Assembly (NCBI GenBank): GCA_946811695.1
Contig: OX328124.1
Span: 31,743,648-31,807,647, forward strand
Reading direction: 5' to 3'
DNA length: 64,000 nucleotides
Source: Gonocerus acuteangulatus
Taxonomy: Eukaryota; Arthropoda; Insecta; Hemiptera; Coreidae
Shown: piece by piece, positions 53,212 to 64,000 of the stretch
Layout: each line of letters opens with the position of its first letter
Numbering within the stretch: the stretch's first letter is position 1
Notes under the pieces: model-generated
The model's database searches: none
The model's input: the letters and a program-made list of their open reading frames with translations, nothing else
What the model was told of the DNA's origin: nothing
Translations under genes and position numbers: made by a program

Positions 53212-53862
53212 GCCTACAAACATAAATACACATACATATATACATACATACATATGTGGAAAAAGACAAAAACATAAAATACTAAAACATAATATATAGA
53301 AGTGAACATAATATATAGTGTTTGGATTATTAGGAAAACAGATATAAGAATAACAGATTACATATTAGATTAGATATAAGAATAACAATATGGGCTTACC
53401 GATGGGAAGATAGAGAACTATTCCTCACAAATGCGGGATCATTTCTGACAGTTAATACAGGGAAATATAGGAAGAAAGGAGTTGGTGAGGGGGAGGGGGG
53501 TTCTGGACCACCCAATGGACAGAGAACATAGAAGATGAAAGAAAGAGCGGCAAAGTACAGTAAGGGATCATAAAGTCATAAAATGCTGTGTTAATGGAAA
53601 GGGAGGCAGGTATAAAGGGCTATATTGCAGGCGGTATAGGGGATTAGGATGGAGTTTTTAATAAATGGAAGATGTTGGAGTAGGTAGAGGAGATGACTTC
53701 TTTGTCAATTTTGTCATTAACTGGATTATTTTCTAGGTGGATAAAAATTGATTCGGAAAGGAGGCGTTTTTCTTCGTTGGATTCAGTGGAAAGGATGGAG
53801 TATTGGTCAAAACCAAAGTCATGTCCGTCTGTGATGGCATGTCTAGTTAAAGCTGTCTTTAT
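52984..53862 (-). mobile_element. PLE family 1, truncated copy
   Basis: pLTR (AAGGTAGGGATTGTCGGGG), (TA)n at 53150-53206, 3' region and the end of the GIY-YIG frame (antisense at 53693-53860), broken off at AAGCTGTCTTTAT. Matches 8949-9440 plus 18735-19130 without the Harbinger block, which confirms that the block is an insertion. Confidence 0.8.
53066..53098 (-). ncRNA. Hammerhead ribozyme motif, PLE family 1
   Basis: Identical core and stem II to 9027 and 21008. Confidence 0.85.
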
Positions 53863-55439
53863 TCGGCGGAATCTACCTTTTGACAGTGGTTACTCTCCCC
53901 TTTCAATGAGTGAACTTAGATTTGAGATTTTTCCGTCCATTAGTCCAACAGCAGTCAATAAAGATTGAATATGAAAAATGCGTTTTTTTCACATTCGATA
54001 ATTTGCATTTGTATCGACGATATTTACCATGTCTTTCATAGTCATAACTGAAAAACACCGATTATTTAGTTGTATCACTTAAGAAATACTAGTGCGTTAT
54101 GTCGTTTGCTAAATGTGGTTGTATTTAGTTAATTACAACAATTGGACATATCCCTATACGTGATAAAAAGTTAACTTCTTCTGTTGGAAGACGTTGGCAG
54201 ACTCTACACGGTAGAGCAAGCAACCATGCCATGGTCAAAGCACATTTAACCATAGATAGATAGATAGATATAATCAGGGCCCCTAGGGGGGAAAGCAGCT
54301 CGACCTCAAAGATCTATTGTGCCCCTGACACTCTGCTGGGTCACTTATAGCAGCCCTGCGTCCCTGACAAACCCTCTGATCCTCTGAGGTGTGAGCTCAG
54401 AATCTCTTCCTGGGTCACTTATAGCAGCCCTGCGTCCCTGACAAACCCTCTGATCCTCTGAGGTGTGTAAGGAAGGGTTAGATAGATAGATAAATATAAT
54501 CAGGGCCCCTAGGGGGGAAAGGAGCTCGACCTCAAAGATCTATTGTGCCCCTGACAACCTGCTGGGTCATTTATAGCAGCCCTGCGTCCCTGACAAACCC
54601 TCTGATCCTCTAAGGTATGAGCTCAGAATCTCTTTCTGGGTCAGTTACTTTTGCAGATCTTAGGTACATAAAGCGCCTGCGTGAGAGTACCGCAAAAATA
54701 CAAAAACCGCTTAAATAGTTAGATAAGAAGAGACAAATACATGTTGAAAGCATAAAACATTTAACCATAGTAACTTCATTATTAAAACCACAGCCGAAGT
54801 GATTGATGAAGATTCGAATACTATCCAACGAGCAAGCTGAAAAGTTCCATAACGTTCATCAAACTATTTGTATAGACTAATCCAAAACCAAACTAAAATT
54901 GTCTACATAATATTCAAAAGTTATCTATTATAATCTAAAAATGTTCAATTAAGATATTATCTTCTGTGTTAGTGATAGGAGAGGCGTTAAGGACTAGCTA
55001 TAACACACACTTACCAAATGCATCTATCACCCTCTTCCATGTGTGATGTTCTCATTTTCTTTCATTTATTCTGTATACATTAATGGAGCTCAAGAAGAGA
55101 CAACAATAAAAATTAATCTTCTTGTAAGTGAAAGGGGCAAGAGAAAATATTTCAAAAAGCACAACAAACTCTGACATCAAAACAACTTACACTACTGACT
55201 GATCGTAAAATCACCCAAATGATGAAAAGCCCTACATATACTTATAGCTGAGATGACCAGCGACCTACAGTATCCCATGCTCCTATGGGAAGTTACCTCT
55301 AGCAAACCTAAAGATTGGTATGCACAATTTCAGAACACTTTAATTACATTATGTCAACATCGAGTATCGGCAGTAGCGGAAGATTTTTACAGCATCCATC
55401 ATGTTATCGCTTTGACTTCGTGACAACCAGTCAGATTAT
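53863..55439. other. Unassigned DNA with TcMar MITE piece
   Basis: 53975-54028 matches the right end of the TcMar MITE (ACATTCGATAATTTGCATTT, GTATCGACGATAT). The GATA-linked repeat is listed separately. No gene. Confidence 0.5.
54250..54655. repeat. Duplicated repeat with GATA tracts
   Basis: GATA(n), TATAATCAGGGCCCCTAGGG, GAGCTCGACC/CAGCTCGACC, TCACTTATAGCAGCCCTGCG and CTCTGATCCTCTGAGGTGTG occur twice (from about 54252 and 54480). In the first unit the last about 80 bp is repeated again in tandem. Confidence 0.85.
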
Positions 55440-55956
55440 TAGGAACTGCGTCATCTTATCGCGCTTCCGTTCTTATCCTTACTGCCATTGATAAAGGAAT
55501 AGAAGGAGTTATCGGTAAGTTAAAAATATAAAGTGAAATCTCAAGGAGACGCCACAGCAGGAAACGGATGGTATATTAAGCGGAAATTACTCCCTCCTGT
55601 TGCTCACCGTTCGCTCAAGGAAACATTGAACCAATATTTGTCTCATTTTCTTACATTGTTTTAATAAAATACTCATATTACTGTTAAAAGCAATTAGAAA
55701 CAAAAAAAAAAAAACGATTCCTGTGAGGGGATTTTGAAGTTTTAAGCATTATTTCTGCGATTGACATCGCCCCATTGAAAAGTAATTGAAAGACTTAAGC
55801 TTTCGATTCGTCACGTTCCAATTAGCAGGATTTCTTAACCTTTTTGGAGATATTCTTGAAAATATGCGAAGACCCGAAAAGTTCTCATGTCTGTTAATAA
55901 AATATATTTTTCTAATACTTCCTGAACTCCAAAACTACCAAAGTTTACATATGTTA
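55440..55956 (+). mobile_element. HINE family A, fragment A6
   Basis: AGGAACTGCGTCATCTTATC, GCGCTTCCGTTC start and HINE-A internal sequence (CATGTCTGTTAATAAAATA). No 3' end. Confidence 0.6.
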
Positions 55957-57333
55957 TCTATTATATAAAAAAAGTCCGCTTCGCAGGAACTGCGACATCT
56001 TAGCGCGGTTCCGTTCTTATCTCTAGTGTTTATGAAGGCATAGAATAGAAACAGTTATTACTTTGTTTAGATCAATAGCAAACCACCTATCCAAATGAAA
56101 TCTCAAACAAACCAGTCTTGAAAGGTCTTGATTTACAATCTTACCTGTATGGGTCAGCTATCCCATAAGTCGGGCAGAAAGGCCTCCGCACAGAGGCATT
56201 TGGAAAGCCTTGGGATATCTCTCTTTGAACGCTACATTTTTAACAATAAATTGATCTTCTTATTTTACTTAATCTGTTTTATTGTCAAATACATTATCCG
56301 ACTACAAGCAATTTAAAAATAACAAGGAATAAAACAGACAAAAAGAACCATTCGAATAAACGAAATCAATTACTTTAAAGATTTAAGCACTTATTTCTCC
56401 GATTGATATCGCCTAGTTAAAACTTTCTTTAGAACCTTTTTTGTAGAGCATTTAGTAAGCTTTCGAATGGTAACCTTCTGCTTCCCAAGATTGTCAACGG
56501 CTTTCGAGATACTAACGAAATATACAAAGTTACCAAAACTTTTCTTGTCTGTTAATAAAATATTTTATTCTAACCCTTCCTTTACTCCAAACGTAACCAA
56601 AATTTTAACATATTAGTGTTGATAAAATTCGAACATGCAGAAAATGTTTCAACTGAATCCCATAATTCTAAGTACCAAAATCAAAGACAAAAAGAACAGT
56701 TCGAATGAGCGAAATCAATTACTTTAAAGGTTTAAGCACTTATTTCTCCGATTGACATCGCCTAATCAAAACTTTCATTAAACCATTTTTGTAGAGCATT
56801 TAGTAATCTTTCTAATGGTGATCTTACGTTTCGCAAGATTCTCAATCTTTTTCGAAATATTAAGCAAAGTATACAAAGTTACCAACATTTTTTATGTCTG
56901 TTAATAAAATACTTTATTCCAACCCTTCCTTAACTCCAAACGTAACAAAATTTCAACATATTAGTTTTAATGAAAGTAGAACATGCAGAAAATGTTTCAT
57001 CTGAATCCCATGATTCTAAGTACCCAAACCAAAAACGATATTCAAAAACAATTTTTCCAATTTTCTCGAAAACGGTTAAAGCTATCGCCTTGAAAATGGT
57101 TCCATTCGTTTTTCTAGCCCAAGAAGCCTATAAAACGAGTACTTACAAGCATATGAACTCAAAAACGTAAGCGTTACGATTTTTTTTGCGCGAATTTCGC
57201 CCCAAATGCCATCTTCCAGTGGGCGGATTCTGCTGGTTAACGAACTTGACCTTTCAAATTGGAAGACGGATTTTTGTACCAAATTTCATCACAATCGGAT
57301 CATTAGGGAAGCCAGAAATGAGCGAACAGACAA

Positions 57334-57408
<75 letters not shown>

Positions 57409-57744
57409 CAAATTTGAACTACCGTTATTTTCGGTCTCTAGGGGTTCTGAATCGCGAAATTCTCCAGTCGGCACTTCCGGATTGTTTCATTGTATCAACC
57501 TTATAAGCGGGGTTCCTCCCTATGGGGGAGGGAGGAACCGCGCTAAAAATGAATCGCTAAATGTGTTGGTAAGCGCAAATCTCGAGAACAACTGAGCCGG
57601 TTTCGCTAATTCTCTTTTTATAATATTCCTGGAACTACGAGGATGGTTCTTACGGTGAGAAAAATTTAAACAATTGCCTGAAAAAGTCTAAAAACAACGC
57701 TTTTCGGGTCTTATTCACTTACTTAACGCAAATTCATTTTTAAA
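55957..57744 (+). mobile_element. Helitron 5' end, split by HINE A7
   Basis: TCTATTATATAAAA (55957-55970) and ATGAATCGCTAAATGTGTTG, GTAAGCGCAAATCTCGAGAA, CAACTGAGCCG (from 57550) together make the 5' end of an animal Helitron, which starts TC after a host A. The intact version of the junction is at 59600. The Helitron part ends at about 57744. Confidence 0.65.
55967..57549 (+). mobile_element. HINE family A, copy A7
   Basis: AAAGTCCGCTTCGCAGGAAC, TTAGCGCGGTTCC at the left. (TA)n at 57341-57398, hairpin GGTTCCTCCCT/AGGGAGGAACC and CGCTAAAAA at the right. It sits inside the A-run of the Helitron 5' end. Confidence 0.85.
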
Positions 57745-59552
<1,808 letters not shown>

Positions 59553-59599
59553 CATATGTTCTCAATTATAATATTTTTAACAGTTAACGTATTTGTTTA

Positions 59600-59688
59600 T
59601 CTATTATATAAAAATGAATCGCTAAATGTGTTGGTAAGCGCAAATCTCGAGAACAACTGAACCGATTTCGCTAATTCTTTTTTTATTT
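59600..59688 (+). mobile_element. Helitron 5' end fragment
   Basis: TCTATTATATAAAAATGAAT, CGCTAAATGTGTTGGTAAGC, TCTCGAGAACAACTGAACCG, ATTTCGCTAATTC. Cut by the tail of the LINE at about 59689. Confidence 0.65.
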
Positions 59689-59750
59689 ATTTATTTATTT
59701 ATTTAATTATACTGCCTCTACCCGTATGAGTCATTGGCAGTTCTATGTTT

Positions 59751-62700
59751 CTATATTTCTTGATAGAGGCCTATATCTTTGGCAAATTTGAATACCTTTT
59801 TTATAGCCCTTTCGTCGTCCTGTAAGATTTCAGCAAGGTTGCCTTCAATGTTGTTCACTTTTCTCGCCAGTGTGTATCCGGTACATTCTGTTAAGAAGTG
59901 TTCAACAGTTAATATAACATTGCAATGTTTACAGGTGGGAGGGTACAGTCCTTTCAGGAGATAACTGTGGGTTAATTTAGTGTGGCCAATTCTCATTCTT
60001 GCCAAAACTACTTCCTCCCTCCTGTTCAGCCTTTCAGGGGTTTTCCAAGTATTTAGAGTTATTTTAATGTTTCTTAGTTTTGTTTCTGTTTCTAACCATT
60101 CCTTAGTCCACATTGTTAATATTTGTTTTTTAATAAATACTTTTAAATCTTGTCCGCACACCTCTGCCACTTTTATGCTATCACTTTGTTCTTTTCTTGC
60201 ATTATTGGCTTGAATATCTACTTTCTCGTTAAGTTCAATGCCCATGTGGGAAGGAACCCATAAAATAGCAATATCTTTATTTTGTTTTGCAAGATTTTCC
60301 CTAATTTCAGCTATTATAGGATGGCGGTTCTTGAGTTTTGGTAGTGCCCTCATCACGCTGAGTGAGTCCGTGATGATAAGGTGCTTGTTATGTTCTTGAA
60401 ACCTAATATCTTCAATTGCCTGCCAAATCGCGAAAGATTCTCCCGTAAATATACTGTTTGCTTCATGCATGTTATATCTTTTGCAGAAGTTGTCCCTCAA
60501 AAAGGCACATCCTATTTGGGAGTCAATTTTTGATGCATCTGTATAGGTTTTAGTGTAGTCTGTGTACTTTTGAACATGTTCCAAAAAACTTGTTTGATAG
60601 ATGATTTGGTTTGTAGTAGATTTGGTGTGTTTTGTTAAGGTGAAGTCAAGGATTATTTGCTTGGTTTTCGATAATGGCATAACCTCTGGTGGAAATGCAA
60701 ATACGTCAGGTATATTTAAGTCGAGTTTGTTCACTATTAATTTAATTCGATATTTGAAATTTTTAGGAATCCTCTGCTGTCCGTGGAGGTTGTTCTGATC
60801 TATAGCGTGCAGAGATGCATGCAGTCTCCTCTCTTTGAGTGATACATGGTAAGACAATGTAAGGTAAGCTCGTCTCATTGCTAAAGGCGGTTCCCCACTT
60901 TCAGCTAATATGCTAGCTACAGGAGACGTAGGAAAGGCACCAATGCAAATCCTTAAGCAGGAATTATGGATCACATCGAGCATCTTCAGAGCTGTAGGAC
61001 TGGCTGAGGCATACACTATAGAGCCGTAGTCCAATTTTGGTCTTATCAACGCTCGATATAAGTGCAGTAATGTTTTTCTATCCGATCCCCAGTTGGAATT
61101 ACCTAATAATTTTAGAAGATTTTGTCTTTTAGTGCAGGTAACTTTTAAATGTTTCAGATGGGGTATCCACGTTAATCTTCTATCTAAATACATTCCCAGG
61201 TACTTATATGTTTCTTCAAATTTCAAGCTCGTACCAAACAATGTTAGAATCGGATTCGTCTTGCAATTTCGTTTTCTACAAAAGTGTATACACCTGGTTT
61301 TGTTTTCAGAAAACTTAAAACCATTACTATGACTCCATTTTTCCAAATTAGAAACAGTGTTTTGTAGCTTCTTTTGTATGTAGTCCAATGTTTTCCCCCT
61401 GGCAAAAACTGTGAAATCGTCTGCGTATAAAGAGCATTTAACCATAGGTCGTATGTTTGTAACTATGTCGTTTATGGCTATCAAAAACAGAGTTACACTT
61501 AAGACCGACCCTTGAGGCGTACCATTTTTTAAAGGATATTGTCTAGAATTATGATGGCCAATGCTAACATGAAAAGATCGGTTTTCTAGAAAATTCTTAA
61601 TGAATTCAAGAATGTGCCCAGTTATTCCCCATTTTACTAATTGTTTGATAACTCTATCTCTCCAAATCATATCATACGCTTTTTGTATGTCGAAAAATAT
61701 CGCAACCAAGTGTTCTTTTGCTGCAATAGCCTTTTGGATTTCATCTTCTAGAATGAGAAGTTGATCCAATGTTGAGTGGTTCCTGAGAAAACCACACTGA
61801 TGCTCTGTCATTAAGTTATTTTTGGTTATGAAATGCATAAGTCTAGAATTAACCATTTTCTCTAGAACCTTGGACATACAGCAAGTGAGTGAAATCGGTC
61901 TAAAATCGTCCATTAGGCATGAAGTTAACTTCTTCTTTATTGGTACGACTTTAGCCTGCCTCCAGATATCGGGGAAGTCTTCATTGATCCAAGCGTGATT
62001 GTAGATTCGAAGGAGATGATTTAGAGTTGATTGTGTTAGATGTTTGAGGAATATATAGGGGATGTTATCTGATCCTGGGGAAGATTTCAGCTTACATGAT
62101 TCGAGGGCAGTGACTAATTCAATGATCGTAAAAGATTGATTAATTTCATTATTTCCACCCTGAATTGGAGGTTCAGTTATTTGTTCTTCCAGGTCTTTAA
62201 CAAGCAAGAATTCCGGGTCGTAATTCTCATCTGCTGACATCTTTGAGAAGTGTTTTCCCAAAGCATTAGCTATATCCGACTTGTCAGTTATTAATGCACC
62301 ATGTACAGAGATTCCCGTAATTGGATTCAATCTTCGCATTCCCTGAATACTGTTAACTCTTTTCCAAATTTGTTTAATAGAAGAATTTGAATTTATTGAT
62401 GATACAAAGTTTTTCCATGAAGCTCTTTTACTTCGTTTAATTTCTTTGTTTGCTATTGCACGACACTTTTTAAATTCTATTAAATCATTTGTACATCTAG
62501 TTCTTCTGTATTTATTTAGTGCCTTTTTTTTATTCTTAATAGCTGTTTTGCATGAGTTATTCCACCATGGAACTCTGCACTTTCCTTTAGACGATTTTAC
62601 AAGAGGAATATATTTTTTGGCAGCATTTATTAAAGATCTATTGAATACTTCTATTTCTTGGTTAATGTCACTGTATTCATCCTTAAGATTGTCATCCAGT

Positions 62701-63452
62701 AATTTTTCAATATAATCTGCAAATGAATTCCAATCGGCTAAGTCAAATTTCCATATTTCAAGATCATATGTTTCTTCATTTCTGGTTAGTTTTATTGATA
62801 TAGTGATAGGAAAGTGATCGCTACCATGTAAAGTATCTTCAACGATCCATTCAGTTCTATGTTTTAGTCTAGCATCAATGAAGGATAAGTCAATGGCTGA
62901 AAAGGAACCTGATTTAGCATTGAGATGAGTGTGCGATCCATCGTTTAAGAGTATCAAGTTTTGGTGATTTGCGATAAAGTACTCTATGGTTTTGCCCCTA
63001 TTTTTATAATCAGGCAGAAGGGAACCCCATAATTGGCTGTGTCCATTCAAGTCACCAACGAATAATACTGAGCCTGGCAATTGGAGAGTGAGGTTATGCA
63101 GATCCTGTTCTGTAAAGTCTTGAGAAGGAGGAATATAGACATTACAAATAGTTAATGGATTTGGAAAGTACATTTGGACAGCTACAGCTTCTAAGTGTGT
63201 TTCCAATTTTATTTCTTGATAGTGAATGTGTCTATCTATTAAAATGGCAACACCACCCCAAGCGGAAGATCCATATTCTCGGTCCTTCCTTAAAATCTCA
63301 AAGTCTTTGAAATTTGTTGTTTGTGATGGTAGAAGGTGAGTTTCTTGAAGGCAGATGGCTGAGGGACTTTTATCATTCATAAGGAGTTTCAGATATTCGA
63401 TGTGTTGGAAGAGGCCGTTACAGTTCCACTGTATTGTTTTGATAACATTCAT
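59751..63452 (-). CDS. LINE ORF2: endonuclease, reverse transcriptase, RNase H
   Basis: 1233 codons without interruption. Residues 1-225: APE-type endonuclease with IQWNCNGL, LQETHL, GDLNGHSQLWG and GSDHFP. Residues about 450-740: RT with KSSPGSDNIPYIFLKHL, VPIKKK, FRPISLTCCMSKVLEKM, AIFFDIQKAYDMIWRD, NGTPQGSVLS and CSLYADDFTVFA (YADD near 676). Residues about 960-1085: RNase H with YTDASK, GESFAIWQAI, IITDSLSVMRAL and PSHMGIELNEKVDIQANN, acidic residues kept. Residues about 1165-1190: CKHCNVILTVEHFLTEC zinc motif. It nicks target DNA in the nucleus and copies its RNA there. All catalytic motifs look intact, so the element may be recently active. Confidence 0.95.
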   Translation of the reverse strand: MNVIKTIQWNCNGLFQHIEYLKLLMNDKSPSAICLQETHLLPSQTTNFKDFEILRKDREYGSSAWGGVAILIDRHIHYQEIKLETHLEAVAVQMYFPNPLTICNVYIPPSQDFTEQDLHNLTLQLPGSVLFVGDLNGHSQLWGSLLPDYKNRGKTIEYFIANHQNLILLNDGSHTHLNAKSGSFSAIDLSFIDARLKHRTEWIVEDTLHGSDHFPITISIKLTRNEETYDLEIWKFDLADWNSFADYIEKLLDDNLKDEYSDINQEIEVFNRSLINAAKKYIPLVKSSKGKCRVPWWNNSCKTAIKNKKKALNKYRRTRCTNDLIEFKKCRAIANKEIKRSKRASWKNFVSSINSNSSIKQIWKRVNSIQGMRRLNPITGISVHGALITDKSDIANALGKHFSKMSADENYDPEFLLVKDLEEQITEPPIQGGNNEINQSFTIIELVTALESCKLKSSPGSDNIPYIFLKHLTQSTLNHLLRIYNHAWINEDFPDIWRQAKVVPIKKKLTSCLMDDFRPISLTCCMSKVLEKMVNSRLMHFITKNNLMTEHQCGFLRNHSTLDQLLILEDEIQKAIAAKEHLVAIFFDIQKAYDMIWRDRVIKQLVKWGITGHILEFIKNFLENRSFHVSIGHHNSRQYPLKNGTPQGSVLSVTLFLIAINDIVTNIRPMVKCSLYADDFTVFARGKTLDYIQKKLQNTVSNLEKWSHSNGFKFSENKTRCIHFCRKRNCKTNPILTLFGTSLKFEETYKYLGMYLDRRLTWIPHLKHLKVTCTKRQNLLKLLGNSNWGSDRKTLLHLYRALIRPKLDYGSIVYASASPTALKMLDVIHNSCLRICIGAFPTSPVASILAESGEPPLAMRRAYLTLSYHVSLKERRLHASLHAIDQNNLHGQQRIPKNFKYRIKLIVNKLDLNIPDVFAFPPEVMPLSKTKQIILDFTLTKHTKSTTNQIIYQTSFLEHVQKYTDYTKTYTDASKIDSQIGCAFLRDNFCKRYNMHEANSIFTGESFAIWQAIEDIRFQEHNKHLIITDSLSVMRALPKLKNRHPIIAEIRENLAKQNKDIAILWVPSHMGIELNEKVDIQANNARKEQSDSIKVAEVCGQDLKVFIKKQILTMWTKEWLETETKLRNIKITLNTWKTPERLNRREEVVLARMRIGHTKLTHSYLLKGLYPPTCKHCNVILTVEHFLTECTGYTLARKVNNIEGNLAEILQDDERAIKKVFKFAKDIGLYQEI

Positions 63453-63502
63453 AAGAGGTTTTTAGATAAGGCTGTAGGTTATTTGTCACGATTATTTACA
63501 TG

Positions 63503-64000
63503 TTAGTTTTGTTGAAGTAGATTTTGTTGTTTTTTGTTCTCCAAAGAAAGGTTGAACGATTCGTTTAGTGTTTCACTGTATAATACCTTCAGAAGTTTAG
63601 TAATTCGTATTTTTGTAGATCTGTCTTTTACAGTTTTTTTGGCATCTGAAAGCATTTTTAAAAGACCTTCAGTGTCATGCGTGAATTCATATATAATGTT
63701 TAATTTGTCTTTTTCTTGTGCAGTCAATTCAAGTAATTTCTTTAGTTCTGAGAATGTAATGGGATAGTTCTTTAAATTAGTTTCTAAAGTAAATTTAGCC
63801 TCGTCTAAGATTATTTCCTTGCCAGATTTTGATGGAGTCTCACATTTACCAGCTTCTTTGCTTGTTGATAAGTCTGTATTTTGTTGATTATCTGTCATAT
63901 CATGGTTGTGAGAGGTGTTACTATTAGCTTTCCAGGCGTCATTTTTGCCTAACTGCTGGATTTCGTTTAAGGCATTTTTAGGTTCAAGTAGGGTTATGTT
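63503..64000 (-). CDS. LINE ORF1, C-terminal part
   Basis: Open from the window edge to the stop at 63503 (NITLLEPKNALNEIQQLG ..., then NYPITFSELKKLLELTAQEK, IIYEFTHDTEGLLKMLSDAK, IRITKLLKVLYSETLNESFN). Helical, Lys/Gln-rich C-terminus, no zinc knuckle in the visible part. An ATG at 63898 is internal; the frame continues upstream. By position it is the RNA-binding ORF1 protein. Confidence 0.8.
   Translation of the reverse strand, partial: NITLLEPKNALNEIQQLGKNDAWKANSNTSHNHDMTDNQQNTDLSTSKEAGKCETPSKSGKEIILDEAKFTLETNLKNYPITFSELKKLLELTAQEKDKLNIIYEFTHDTEGLLKMLSDAKKTVKDRSTKIRITKLLKVLYSETLNESFNLSLENKKQQNLLQQN

Larger units (their letters stand above)
59689..64000 (-). mobile_element. I/Jockey-group LINE with intact ORF2, 5' end outside window
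   Basis: Non-LTR retrotransposon on minus: ORF1 (partial), a 50-bp gap, ORF2, a short 3' UTR and a tail of (AAAT)n at 59689-59712. Inserted into a Helitron fragment. The target duplication cannot be checked without the 5' end. Confidence 0.88.

Overview
The window looks like an animal nuclear genome, most likely an arthropod. It is AT-rich, has intron-bearing genes and no operons, and carries many (TA)n microsatellites, tRNA-derived SINEs, GIY-YIG Penelope-like elements (PLEs), Ty3/gypsy, Jockey/I-type LINEs, mariner and PIF/Harbinger elements. I cannot name the species.

Host gene. Three exons on the minus strand (42827-42960, 7458-7816, 80-297) join in phase and encode a central piece of a glycoside hydrolase family 38 enzyme of the Golgi alpha-mannosidase II type. 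The introns between them are about 35 kb and 7.2 kb, so most of the window is intron filled with nested transposons. Both ends of the gene lie outside what I can identify. Two other possible exons (about 27.7 kb +, 45.1 kb -) are weak.

Layout. 0.4-7.3 kb: HINE-like (Helentron-associated) element, a scrambled gypsy (gypsy-3), a short gypsy deletion derivative with matched 130-bp LTRs (gypsy-1), and PLE pieces. 8.9-21.1 kb: one PLE insertion (15-bp target duplication) whose two ends are inverted pLTRs, each with a hammerhead ribozyme motif. It is split by a 9.3-kb block of two inverted PIF/Harbinger copies. The first Harbinger copy itself holds a HINE-B, a SINE, a second-family PLE and a mariner. 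21.5-25.8 kb: decayed gypsy with 5-bp target duplication and a SINE inside (gypsy-2). 26-35.5 kb: SINEs, a second PLE family with ribozymes, a minisatellite, and TcMar- and hAT-type MITEs. 36-39 kb and 55-59.6 kb: long copies of HINE family A. 39.8-42.7 kb: SINEs, an unclassified long-TIR element and a HINE-A fragment. 44-47.4 kb: HINE family B. 47.5 kb: a Tourist-like MITE. 51-54 kb: Jockey LINE and PLE fragments. 59.7 kb to the end: a LINE with an intact 1233-residue ORF2 and the end of ORF1.

Most notable. Two HINE-like families share the same left terminus but carry different subterminal repeats, and in each family the 5' copy is the inverted complement of the 3' hairpin region. For one copy of each family an 'empty' site elsewhere in the window shows insertion inside an A-tract with no target duplication. 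Three hammerhead-like motif types occur in PLE long terminal repeats. The Harbinger copies have dense arrays of two 14-bp palindromes at their ends, and their two genes are interleaved on opposite strands.
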